Below are positions 8,619 through 16,931 of a DNA stretch of 64,000 nt, piece by piece (positions within the stretch are counted from its first letter, which is position 1; each line of letters opens with the position of its first letter). The position numbers were made by a program, and so were the translations under genes. The stretch is taken from the NCBI GenBank assembly GCA_964628235.1, contig CAZVLU010000003.1, positions 69,557-133,556 of the forward strand, given 5' to 3'. The stretch comes from CAMAVH01 sp964628235. Its GTDB lineage: Bacteria > Pseudomonadota > Alphaproteobacteria > SMXQ01. Below the pieces are notes generated by a model that did not search any database, had not been told where the DNA came from, and was given only the letters and a program-made list of their open reading frames with translations.

Positions 8619-9794
8619 TTGCATTCGAATAGAGAAAGCCTCGCAAAGGGGCTCGGCGGCATCACAGGGGAGGCGACAATTCCTATTCAGGACGCCAGCT
8701 TGGCGGTTCTTACGCTCAGTCATATCCGCAAATCCTTCGGCTCATTTCAGGCGGTTGACGACCTTTCGCTCGATATTCGGCAAGGCGAGATTTTCGCGCT
8801 GCTCGGCCCGAGCGGTTGCGGCAAATCGACGACCTTGCGACAGATCGCCGGGCTCGATCAGCCTGATGCTGGCGATATCCTTTTGAAGGGCAAGCCGCTC
8901 TATTCGTCCGCCAAGGACATCTTCGTGCCGGCGCAGAAGCGCAATATGGGCATGGTGTTCCAGTCATACGCTATATGGCCGCATCTCAGCGTTTATGAGA
9001 CGGTGGCATATCCGTTGCGTCTGCGCCGCTGGTCGAGCGCGGATGTCGACGTGGCCGTACGAGCGATTCTTCGTCAGGTCGGCCTCGACGGCATGGAAGA
9101 CCGCGCTTCGCCGACATTGAGCGGCGGGCAGCAGCAGCGCGTCGCGTTGGCGCGCGCGCTCGTCTACAAGCCAGATGTTCTGTTGCTCGACGAGCCGTTC
9201 AGCAATCTCGATGTCAAGCTGCGCGAGCAGATGCGCGTCGAATTGAAAATTCTGCAGCGTCGTGTGGGCGTCAGCGTCGTGCTTGTGACGCATGACCAAG
9301 CCGAGGCCTTGAGCTTGGCAGACCGGCTCGCGGTGATGAATAACGGCAAGATCGAGCAGATCGGTCGGCCGATCGAGCTTTATGACGAGCCGGCAACGCC
9401 GTTCGTGCGCGATTTTATCGGTCAAACGACGAAGTTTCCCGCGCATATCACCAGCGTCGGCAGCAACGGCGACGCCCGGATAGAGATCGGCGACGCAAAA
9501 TTCCCGCTGGTCGGAACGGCTTCAAATTTCATCAAGCGGCAAACCGGAGAAAGTGTCGTCGCTTGCATTCGTCCTGAACGCATTGCCGTGGCGACAGCGG
9601 CGCGGCGTTACGGCGACAACGAATTGGAAGGCACCGTCGAGACGATGCTCTTTCTCGGCGACCGCTATGAATGCCTGGTCCAAATCGGCGGCCAAGCCAT
9701 TCTCGCTTATGTCCCGAGCAGCGAAAAATTGACGGAGGGCCAGCGCGTGCCACTGGCCTTCCCGAAAGAAGCGCTCACGCTATGGCCGAATTAA
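8619..9794 (+). CDS. ABC transporter ATP-binding protein (ATPase1)
   Basis: Up to 391 residues. Walker A GPSGCGKST, Q-loop MVFQSYAIWPH, signature LSGGQQQR, Walker B VLLLDEP, H-loop VTHDQAEAL, then a C-terminal TOBE domain (about 290-391) as in the FbpC/PotA/UgpC group. The start is uncertain: TTG at 8619 has no good ribosome site; an AGGGGAGG sequence at 8666-8673 lies 5 nt before an in-frame ATT (8679), with TTG at 8700 further down; conserved sequence begins near residue 30. It powers permease1, with which it overlaps by 13 nt, and probably also permease2, since no other ATPase gene is near that permease. Confidence 0.93.
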   Translation: MHSNRESLAKGLGGITGEATIPIQDASLAVLTLSHIRKSFGSFQAVDDLSLDIRQGEIFALLGPSGCGKSTTLRQIAGLDQPDAGDILLKGKPLYSSAKDIFVPAQKRNMGMVFQSYAIWPHLSVYETVAYPLRLRRWSSADVDVAVRAILRQVGLDGMEDRASPTLSGGQQQRVALARALVYKPDVLLLDEPFSNLDVKLREQMRVELKILQRRVGVSVVLVTHDQAEALSLADRLAVMNNGKIEQIGRPIELYDEPATPFVRDFIGQTTKFPAHITSVGSNGDARIEIGDAKFPLVGTASNFIKRQTGESVVACIRPERIAVATAARRYGDNELEGTVETMLFLGDRYECLVQIGGQAILAYVPSSEKLTEGQRVPLAFPKEALTLWPN

Positions 9795-11548
9795 AGTCTC
9801 TCAACTGGAGCGGTGCTGCGCGCCTGCCGAGTTTTGCCCTGCCGAAACGCCTGCGTCTCAGCACGGTTTTGTGCACGCTGGTGTTGCTGGGCATGGCCTT
9901 TTTCGTGCTCTATCCCGTCGCGCTACTAGTCTACAGCAGCTTTCTCGTTGAGTTGCCGACAGGCGGTAAGGCGCTCGGCCTCGATATTTGGATCAGCGCT
10001 TGGTCGCAAAACGGCATACCGCAGGCCATCGTCAACACGTTTCAGCGCGTGATCATCACCGAGTTGATCGCTTTTCCTTTAGCGGTGGCCATCGCATGGC
10101 TAGTCATGCGCACCGACATTCCGGGCAAGAGGCTGATCGAGAATTTTTTTTGGATCGCCTTCTTTCTTCCCGCGTTGCCGGTGTTGATGGGCTGGATTCT
10201 ATTGTTCGACCCCGGCCATGGACTGGTCAATCTCGGTTGGATGTGGTTGTTCGGCACAAGCAGCGGCCCTTTCAACATCTACGGCTTTTCCGGCATCGTT
10301 TTTGCCCATATCGCGGCACGTTCGGTCGCTGCCAAATTCATATTCCTGGCCCCGGCCTTCCGCAACCTCGATGGAGCGATGGAAGAGGCTTCGCGCATCG
10401 CTGGCGCAGGCCCCATGACGACTCTGCGTAAGATCGTCATTCCCGTGCTGATGCCGGCCTTCCTCATCACATTAGCCATTTCGCTCATTCACTCCCTCGA
10501 GTCTTTCGAGATCGAGTTGATCCTGGGGCCGACGACGAATTTCTACGTTTTCAGCACGAAGATATTTCAAGTCGTACGCGAGGATCCGCCACAGTTTGGC
10601 GTCGCCACCGTGCTCGGTTTGGCGATCCTCATCAGTATGCTGCCTCTGATCCTGTGGCAGCAGCGCTTGTCCCATTCGCGCAATTTTGTCACGGTCAGCA
10701 GCCGTTCGACGACGCTGCCTTTGCGCCTCCGTAAATGGCGTCGGCCGATCTTCACGCTGATCTGCCTGTTCGGCAGCTTCATCACCATCGTGCCCGTCGC
10801 CTGTTTGCTGATGGGCACATTTATGAATCTCTACGGCTATTTTAATATACCGAAAGTGTGGACAACGGCCCACTGGACTGCCGTGCTGACCGATAACACG
10901 CTCATCCAATCAACGATCAATACCTTGATCATGGGTCTGTCAGCGGCGCTCTTCGGCACATTCTGGTTCGCCCTGGTCGCCTATATTTCGGTGCGGACGA
11001 AATACAGAGCCCGTGGCGTATTGGACTTCATGTCTTGGCTGCCTGCGAGCATCCCGGGGATCATCCTCGGTTTGGCGTTGCTGTGGATGTTCCTGACCGT
11101 TCCGGCGTTACAGTCGCTCTATGGCACGACGGTGGTCCTCGTCATCGCCTGCATTCTCGCGAGCGTTTCGACCGGCGTGCAACTCATCAAAAGCAACATG
11201 GTGCAGCTCGGCAACGAATTGGAGGAAGCGTCCTTCATCGCGGGCGGCTCATGGCTCTACACATTCCGGCGGGTCGTTCTGCCGCTCATCGGACCGGTGC
11301 TGATCGCCGTCGCCCTGCTGACTTTCGCTTCGGCAGCGCGCAACGTGGCTGGCATCGCGATGCTCGTCAGCGGCGACAATCGGCCGCTCGCCATGCTGCA
11401 GGCCGATTATATGATCGACGGCGCATTCGAATCCGCCGCCGTAGTCGGCGTGCTCATCGTTCTGCTCGCGCTCACCATGTCGGTGCTCGCGCGGTATATC
11501 GGCGGCAGGGTCGGCCTGACTGCCATTGTCAGGAAAAAGGATATCTAG
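9782..11548 (+). CDS. ABC transporter permease, fused double domain (permease1)
   Basis: A 588-residue inner-membrane protein with two successive BPD_transp_1 domains of about six helices each, the FbpB-type fused architecture. The two EAA loops, which dock the ATPase, are visible as EEASRIAGAGPMTTLRKI (about 200-220) and EEASFIAGGSWLYTFRRV (about 485-505). I chose ATG 9782 because the frame upstream runs inside the ATPase gene; the resulting 13-nt overlap with the ATPase stop implies translational coupling. Next in the operon is the RidA gene, 1 nt after the stop. Confidence 0.92.
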   Translation: MAELKSLNWSGAARLPSFALPKRLRLSTVLCTLVLLGMAFFVLYPVALLVYSSFLVELPTGGKALGLDIWISAWSQNGIPQAIVNTFQRVIITELIAFPLAVAIAWLVMRTDIPGKRLIENFFWIAFFLPALPVLMGWILLFDPGHGLVNLGWMWLFGTSSGPFNIYGFSGIVFAHIAARSVAAKFIFLAPAFRNLDGAMEEASRIAGAGPMTTLRKIVIPVLMPAFLITLAISLIHSLESFEIELILGPTTNFYVFSTKIFQVVREDPPQFGVATVLGLAILISMLPLILWQQRLSHSRNFVTVSSRSTTLPLRLRKWRRPIFTLICLFGSFITIVPVACLLMGTFMNLYGYFNIPKVWTTAHWTAVLTDNTLIQSTINTLIMGLSAALFGTFWFALVAYISVRTKYRARGVLDFMSWLPASIPGIILGLALLWMFLTVPALQSLYGTTVVLVIACILASVSTGVQLIKSNMVQLGNELEEASFIAGGSWLYTFRRVVLPLIGPVLIAVALLTFASAARNVAGIAMLVSGDNRPLAMLQADYMIDGAFESAAVVGVLIVLLALTMSVLARYIGGRVGLTAIVRKKDI

Positions 11549-11549
11549 G

Positions 11550-11942
11550 ATGCCGAAACGCAAAATCATTACGGGCGGCGGATTGCCCAAGCACCCCCAG
11601 CCGTTTCCTACGGCGGTGCGTGTCGGCAATATGGTGTTCTCGTCGGCCATCGGGGGGCAAGACCCGCAGACGGGGAAAGCCCCCGATGCGCCGGAAGCGC
11701 AAATCGCCAACGCGTTCGGTCATCTGCAAACCGTTATGCGCCTCGCGGGAGGCACGCCATCCGACATCGGCAAGGTTACGGTCCATCTGAAGGACAAAGG
11801 CCATCGCGACCTGGTCAACGCCGAATGGATCAAGATCTTCCCGGCGGAAGACGACCGGCCCGTACGCCACACAGTCACGGCGAGCGAATTGCCGAGCAAT
11901 CTTGTCATTCAATTGGAATTCATCGCCGTCGTCGACGCCTAA
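11550..11942 (+). CDS. RidA/YjgF/UK114-family protein, possible aminomuconate-type deaminase
   Basis: A 130-residue cytoplasmic protein of the RidA family, with the family segments VGNMVFSSAIGG, AQIANAFGHLQTVM, VHLKDKGH, VNAEW and PVRHTVTASELPSNLVIQLE. RidA proteins hydrolyse reactive enamines/imines; family members in 2-aminophenol and nitrobenzoate degradation (AmnD, NbaF) deaminate 2-aminomuconate. ATG 11550 overlaps nothing and follows AGGAAAAAGG. It sits between an ABC permease and a LigB-type dioxygenase plus an amidohydrolase, so a deaminase role in ring-fission product processing is plausible. The catalytic Arg of RidA deaminases could correspond to the Arg in PVRHTV, which is shifted from the usual C-terminal position, so I am not sure it is an active deaminase. 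Confidence 0.85.
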   Translation: MPKRKIITGGGLPKHPQPFPTAVRVGNMVFSSAIGGQDPQTGKAPDAPEAQIANAFGHLQTVMRLAGGTPSDIGKVTVHLKDKGHRDLVNAEWIKIFPAEDDRPVRHTVTASELPSNLVIQLEFIAVVDA

Positions 11943-11980
11943 GCGGACGAGGGGCGAGTGTTCGTGAGGATAGGCGCACT

Positions 11981-12880
11981 ATGGCGCAAGTGATCGGCGG
12001 AATGGCGATGTCGCACGCGCCACAGCTTTTGATGCCGCCGGAAAAGTGGGCGGACTTGCCGAGTCGCACCAAGGGGCCTTTCCATCCCAAGAGCGGCATC
12101 GAGGCAGAGCTGACGACAGATGTTTTCATCGCGAAATCGCAGCGCTGCCACGCAGCGTTGGGCGAAATGCGCGACGCGTTGACCGGATGGGCGCCTGACG
12201 TTGTTCTCGTGATGGGAGACGACCAGCATGAGAATATCCTCGACGACAACATGCCGCCGTTTGTTTTGTTCACCAACAGCAAGGTCGAGGCAACGCGCCA
12301 TTTCACATATCTCGGCGAGTCGGGACTCGACCAGATGGACGAATACCGCGTCGATGACCAATTGGCTGGCGATCTGCTCGCAGGGCTCATGGATGCGGGC
12401 TTCGATCCAGCTTGGTCGCGATCGACGCGCGATGAACAAGGCTTGGGCCACGCCTTCGGCCGCGCGCTCAAGTTTGTCATGCCGGCGAAGCAGGCCGCCA
12501 TTCTGCCGTTAATGGTGAATACCTATTACCCGCCGGCTCCGACAGCGAAGCGATGCCTGCAACTCGGCATGGCGATACGCAGCGTCATCGACGCAATGCC
12601 GACACAGCAGCGCGTCGTCGTGCTCGCCTCGGGCGGCCTGAGCCATACCAAGATCGACGAAAAGCTCGATGCTGAGTTTCTGGCAGCGCTCGAACGTAGC
12701 GATTTGGACTACATGGCGAGCATGGACTCGGACGTTCTGGTCGAAGGCACATCCGAAATCCGCAATTGGATCATCGCTGCCGGCGTCATGAACCGCGGCG
12801 CCCGCGTCATCGATTATGTCCCCTGTTACCGCAACGCGAACGGCGTCGGTTGCGGCATGGGTTTTGCGATTTGGGAATAA
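11981..12880 (+). CDS. Class III extradiol ring-cleavage dioxygenase, LigB type (LigB1)
   Basis: A 299-residue protein of the LigB superfamily (protocatechuate 4,5-dioxygenase beta, AmnB 2-aminophenol dioxygenase, gallate dioxygenase). H12 in MSHAPQ matches LigB H12; GGLSH (H222) and TSEIRNWIIAAG (E259) match the conserved C-terminal His and metal-binding Glu. At the position of the second metal His of LigB (motif NDH) this protein reads GDDQH, i.e. Gln82 followed by His83. TYYPPAPTAKRC is also a LigB-family signature. No LigA-like small subunit is encoded nearby. ATG 11981 is chosen because upstream codons overlap the RidA frame. It lies 38 nt after RidA and 31 nt before an amidohydrolase. 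Confidence 0.85.
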   Translation: MAQVIGGMAMSHAPQLLMPPEKWADLPSRTKGPFHPKSGIEAELTTDVFIAKSQRCHAALGEMRDALTGWAPDVVLVMGDDQHENILDDNMPPFVLFTNSKVEATRHFTYLGESGLDQMDEYRVDDQLAGDLLAGLMDAGFDPAWSRSTRDEQGLGHAFGRALKFVMPAKQAAILPLMVNTYYPPAPTAKRCLQLGMAIRSVIDAMPTQQRVVVLASGGLSHTKIDEKLDAEFLAALERSDLDYMASMDSDVLVEGTSEIRNWIIAAGVMNRGARVIDYVPCYRNANGVGCGMGFAIWE

Positions 12881-12911
12881 CGACAACAACGGTTTTAAAA
12901 GGGAGACGACC

Positions 12912-13925
12912 ATGATTATCGATGCGCATACCCACTATCACGCCTCTGGCGTGCTCGCGAGCGTGTTCGGCCATTTGTACGGCCACACCTACGGCGAGTT
13001 CAAGACGGCGAAGGGCGACGATGAGGCGCATTTCCGCCTAATGGAAGAGCGCGGCTACGACATGCAGATCATCTCGCAGCCCCCCTTCACTCAGGCGCAC
13101 GATCAGACCCCGCATATCGGCATCGGCCAGGCCAAGGCGTTCAACGATTCGATGGCCAAGGGCGTCGCCGATAGCAACGGCCGCTTCCGCTTCGTCGGCT
13201 CCATGCCGCTGCAAGACATCCCCGCTTCGGTGAAGGAAATGGAGCGCGCCAAGGGCCTGGGCGCCGTCGGCAGCATGCTCAACGTCGACATCTCGCGCCG
13301 CGGCACCGGTCCGATGCCGGACGAGGAATATTGGTATCCGATCTACGAAGCGGCGAGCAAACACGACATTCCGCTGTTCGTCCATCCGGGCTCCTCGGCG
13401 ATGCCGCGCCATTCCAAATACAGTCTGGCTTTGCATCTCGGATTCCTGTTCGGCGAGACTGAGTTCATCACCGGCTTCATCTACGGTCGGGTGTTCGAGA
13501 AATTCCCCAATCTGAAGATTCTCGTCTCGCACGGCGGCGGCGCGATCCCTTACCAAGTCGGTCGTTTCCAGGCTTCGACCTGCCCGGACCTGAAAGGCAA
13601 CAAGGGGCCGCGCATTCCGATCGAGGGCGATTTCATAAGCAACCTTCGCAAGATGTATTTCGACACCTGCATGTATTCGCAGGAAGGCATCGAATGCTTG
13701 ATCAAGGTTGTCGGCCCGAGCCAAGTGCTATTCGGCACCGAATGTCCCGGCATGGGCATGGCCAAGCGCCCTGACGGGCGGTCTTACGACAACGTCGAGG
13801 ATTACGTGCGCGGCATCGATTGGCTGACCGAGCAGCAGCGCCAAGACATCTTCTGCAACAACGCAGCCAAGTTTTTCAAGATCGACACAGCGAAAGTCGG
13901 CAAGGCCGCCGTCGCGGCGCAGTAA
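12912..13925 (+). CDS. Amidohydrolase-family (PF04909) hydratase/decarboxylase, LigJ/ACMSD-like (amidohydrolase1)
   Basis: A 337-residue TIM-barrel metalloenzyme. Metal and catalytic candidates: H6 and H8 (DAHTH), H158 (LFVHPG), H207 (VSHGGGAIPY) and E277 (FGTECPG). ACMSD-type decarboxylases and most PF04909 members have Asp at the last position; LigJ hydratases have Glu, as here. The start at ATG 12912 has a GGGAG ribosome site. It follows LigB1 by 31 nt, so it probably acts on the ring-opened product. Candidate reactions are hydration of an oxalomesaconate-like acid or decarboxylation of an aminocarboxymuconate semialdehyde. It is clearly related to, but more diverged than, amidohydrolase3. 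Confidence 0.85.
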   Translation: MIIDAHTHYHASGVLASVFGHLYGHTYGEFKTAKGDDEAHFRLMEERGYDMQIISQPPFTQAHDQTPHIGIGQAKAFNDSMAKGVADSNGRFRFVGSMPLQDIPASVKEMERAKGLGAVGSMLNVDISRRGTGPMPDEEYWYPIYEAASKHDIPLFVHPGSSAMPRHSKYSLALHLGFLFGETEFITGFIYGRVFEKFPNLKILVSHGGGAIPYQVGRFQASTCPDLKGNKGPRIPIEGDFISNLRKMYFDTCMYSQEGIECLIKVVGPSQVLFGTECPGMGMAKRPDGRSYDNVEDYVRGIDWLTEQQRQDIFCNNAAKFFKIDTAKVGKAAVAAQ

Positions 13926-13932
13926 CGGGAGC

Positions 13933-13966
13933 GGCTTGCAGGCAACCGGAGATCTGCCTGCAAGCC
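13933..13966 (+). other. Intercistronic stem-loop, 12-bp perfect
   Basis: Arms 13933-13944 and 13955-13966 are perfect complements around a 10-nt loop; no T-run follows. It lies between amidohydrolase1 and the SBP2 gene and probably stabilises or partly terminates the operon transcript. Confidence 0.7.
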
Positions 13967-14021
13967 ATCTCGCATGCCTGGGCGTATGACGCATGCGTGA
14001 GCATATGGGGAGGAGACAGCT

Positions 14022-15140
14022 ATGACGGCGAATGTTTGCAGCGGCAAGGCTCTGCGCCGCATGATTTTAGCGCTGGGCCTGGCGGCGGGCTCGGTCGGGG
14101 GCGCACAGGCGCAAGACTGGTCCGGCAAAGCCGATTGGGACAAGACGGTGGCCGCGGCGAAAAAGGAAGGCAAAGTTGTCATTTCCGGTCCCGTCGGCAA
14201 CACGTGGCGCGAGGCGCTGACGTCGTTCGAGAAAGAATACGGCATCAAGGTGGATTTCACCGCGGCGCATGGCGCCGACTTCTGGCCGCGCTATGAGCAA
14301 GAGCAGAAGCTCGGAAAATCATTATGGGATTTGCGCATCAGCGCGCCTGATGCCAACTCATATGCCTTGCTGGCGCGCGGCGATAGAATCGCCGATGTCC
14401 GCAGCCTGCTGGTCCTGCCGGAGGTGACGGCCGATGCCAATTGGGTCGGCGGCTATGACGCGATTTATTCCGACAAGTCCAAAAAATATTTCGTCGGATT
14501 CGGATTGATCGGCGGCCCGATCGCTTGGGTCAATCGCGATATCATTCCCGAATCCGAGCTAAGCCATATGCTGCAACTCAAGGAAGATCGCTTCAAAGGC
14601 AAGGTGACGACGCTCGATTGGCGCGGCGGCGCGGCCTCTAACAATTTCGCCCTGATGCTTATGGATCAGCGCTACGGCGCCGATTACATCAATGCGTTAG
14701 TCAAAAACGAGATCGTGGTCACCAGCAACAGCCGTCAGCAGATCGATTGGCTCATCCGCGGCAACTACCCGGTGGCGATCTCGGTGACGTCGAACATCTT
14801 GTTCAACATGAAAGAAACCGGCTTGGCGAAGAACGTCGTGCCGTTGCCGGGCCCGATGAAATATTCGAGCAGCTTCGGCGGCCTTATCGCCTTCCAAAAG
14901 CCGCCCAATCCGAACGCCGCCAAGGTTTACGCCAACTGGGTACTGACACAGCGAGGTCAGGCAGCCATTGCCAAGGCGGCGAACTACAATAGTCGCCGGA
15001 CGGACGTGGAGCCGGGCGAATTGGCGACCGTGGTCGAGATGAGCAAGATCGGCGAGTACGTCAACACCCAGTCGGAAGACATGCTGCCGGCATATGAAAA
15101 TTGGCGGCAATTCTCACGCGCCCTGAAGCAGGCCGAGTAG
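14022..15140 (+). CDS. ABC transporter periplasmic solute-binding protein (SBP2)
   Basis: A 372-residue SBP of the same family as SBP1, with signal peptide about 1-30 (core MILALGLAAGSVGGA, cleavage near AQA-QDW). N-lobe WDKTVAAAKKEGKVVI and C-lobe PNPNAAKVYANWVLTQRGQ are close to SBP1. No Tyr-Tyr pair exists anywhere in the protein, unlike the twin-tyrosine site of iron-binding FbpA, which argues against iron as ligand. It is followed 8 nt later by permease2 and has no ATPase gene of its own. AGGAG sits before the ATG. Likely ligand: an aromatic acid or other organic anion (inference). Confidence 0.85.
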   Translation: MTANVCSGKALRRMILALGLAAGSVGGAQAQDWSGKADWDKTVAAAKKEGKVVISGPVGNTWREALTSFEKEYGIKVDFTAAHGADFWPRYEQEQKLGKSLWDLRISAPDANSYALLARGDRIADVRSLLVLPEVTADANWVGGYDAIYSDKSKKYFVGFGLIGGPIAWVNRDIIPESELSHMLQLKEDRFKGKVTTLDWRGGAASNNFALMLMDQRYGADYINALVKNEIVVTSNSRQQIDWLIRGNYPVAISVTSNILFNMKETGLAKNVVPLPGPMKYSSSFGGLIAFQKPPNPNAAKVYANWVLTQRGQAAIAKAANYNSRRTDVEPGELATVVEMSKIGEYVNTQSEDMLPAYENWRQFSRALKQAE

Positions 15141-15148
15141 GAGCTGGC

Positions 15149-16891
15149 GTGAGCCGGGGCATGGCCCATAGCGCGTCGCCCGGCTTGATTTGGACCGGGG
15201 CGCGGCGTCCGAAGATGTCCGCGGGAAATGTCGCCTGCTGCGTCTTGCTCGGACTGCTGGGCCTATTCGTCATCTATCCGATTTACCTGCTGATCCACGA
15301 CGCCTTTACCGTCACCGACGCGGGCGGCGCCGAAGCTTTCGCTGTCGACAATTGGGTGAAGGTCTGGTCGGAGCCTGGCCTGGTGCGCGCCATCGTCAAT
15401 ACGATCTACCGAGCCGTGGTCACGATCGGCATTTCGCTGCCGATCGCCATACTGCTGGCCTGGCTGGTGGCGCGCACCGATATGCCGGGGAAGGGCTTCA
15501 TCATCGGCTGCGCCTGGGTCGCTTATTTCATGCCGACGCTGCCGGTTCTGCTCGGCTGGATTCTTCTGCTCGATCCGCAATACGGACTGCTCAACCAGTT
15601 GATGAAAGGCTGGTTCGGACTCGCGGTTTCGCCCTTCAACATCTACTCGTTCTGGGGCGTGATCTTCGCGCATTTGATGACCAAGGCCATCGCCATCAAG
15701 TTCATCTTTCTTATCCCGGCGTTCCGCAACATTTCCTCGTCCCTCGAAGAGGCATCTCGCATCGCCGGCGCGAGCGCCTTTTACACCTTGCGGCATATCG
15801 TCGTGCCAGTGCTGCTGCCGGCGATCCTCATCACGCTGGTGATCTCGCTGATCAACTCGCTCGAATCGTTCGAGATCGAGCTGATTCTCGGCACGCCGTG
15901 GAATTTCCACGTGTTCAGCACGAAAATCTATCAACTGATCAAAGACGAGCCGCCCCAACTCGGCATGGCGACTGTGCTGGGCGTCAGCATCTTGGCCGGC
16001 ATGCTGCCGCTGATCGTGTTGCAACGCATGGTCAGCATGAAGCGCAATTACGTCACCTTCAACAGCTCCTTCAAGTCGGATCCGTTGCGATTGCGCAGAT
16101 GGCGCTGGGTGACTTTCGCCGGCGTCGGCCTGTTCGGCATCTGCTTGACGGTGGTGCCGCTGGCGTTCCTTGTCGTCGGCACCTTCATGAAGGCGTTCGG
16201 CTATTTCGAACTGGCAGAACCCTATACCATGAAGCATTGGCATCAGGTGCTGCAGGACTCGCAATTCCTCGGCGCGGTCGCCAATACCTTCGAGCTCGGC
16301 CTTTGGGCATCGTCGATCGGCACGTTGCTCGCGGCGGTCATCGCCTATGTCGCGGTCCGCAGCAAGTTTCGCTGGCGCGGCGTCATCGACACCTTGACTT
16401 GGCTGCCCGCCAGTATTCCCGGCGTCATCTTGGGCCTCGGCCTGCTGTCGATGTTCTTGCGATTGCCGCTGTTCTCGCCGCTGTACGGCACGATCGGCGT
16501 GCTGATCGTCGCCGTCTTGTTCGCCAGCCTGACGACCGGCGTGCAATTGATCAAAAGCAACCTCATTCAGCTTGGCGTCGATCTGGAAGAGGCGTCGACG
16601 CTGGCTGGCGGTTCATGGTTCTACACGTTTCGCCGCATCGTGCTGCCCCTGGTCGGCGGCGCCTTAGTGTCGGTCGCCGTGCTGATCTTCGCCTCGGCGA
16701 CGCGCAACGTGGCGAATATCGCGATGCTCGTGACCAATCAGAACAAGCCGCTCGCCATGCTGCAGATCGACTATATGGGCGACGGCATTTTCGAATCGGC
16801 GGCCATTGTCGGAGTCATCACCGTGCTCATCACTTGTGGCGTCGCCGGCAGCGTCTTCTGGCTCGGCAAACGCATGGGCTTGCGGATATGA
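15149..16891 (+). CDS. ABC transporter permease, fused double domain (permease2)
   Basis: A 580-residue inner-membrane protein with two BPD_transp_1 halves and two EAA loops (EEASRIAGASAFYTLRHI near 195 and EEASTLAGGSWFYTFRRI near 480). The start is taken as GTG 15149, preceded by AGGAG with 5-nt spacing; ATG 15161 is the alternative, and codons further upstream overlap SBP2. It is very similar to permease1 over its whole length, so SBP2-permease2 looks like a duplicate of the unit-1 transporter that kept using ATPase1. It is followed by Rieske2 after 40 nt. Confidence 0.92.
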   Translation: MSRGMAHSASPGLIWTGARRPKMSAGNVACCVLLGLLGLFVIYPIYLLIHDAFTVTDAGGAEAFAVDNWVKVWSEPGLVRAIVNTIYRAVVTIGISLPIAILLAWLVARTDMPGKGFIIGCAWVAYFMPTLPVLLGWILLLDPQYGLLNQLMKGWFGLAVSPFNIYSFWGVIFAHLMTKAIAIKFIFLIPAFRNISSSLEEASRIAGASAFYTLRHIVVPVLLPAILITLVISLINSLESFEIELILGTPWNFHVFSTKIYQLIKDEPPQLGMATVLGVSILAGMLPLIVLQRMVSMKRNYVTFNSSFKSDPLRLRRWRWVTFAGVGLFGICLTVVPLAFLVVGTFMKAFGYFELAEPYTMKHWHQVLQDSQFLGAVANTFELGLWASSIGTLLAAVIAYVAVRSKFRWRGVIDTLTWLPASIPGVILGLGLLSMFLRLPLFSPLYGTIGVLIVAVLFASLTTGVQLIKSNLIQLGVDLEEASTLAGGSWFYTFRRIVLPLVGGALVSVAVLIFASATRNVANIAMLVTNQNKPLAMLQIDYMGDGIFESAAIVGVITVLITCGVAGSVFWLGKRMGLRI

Positions 16892-16931
16892 AATGCTTCA
16901 TCACCATCGACCATAGTTATCGAGGCTTGGC

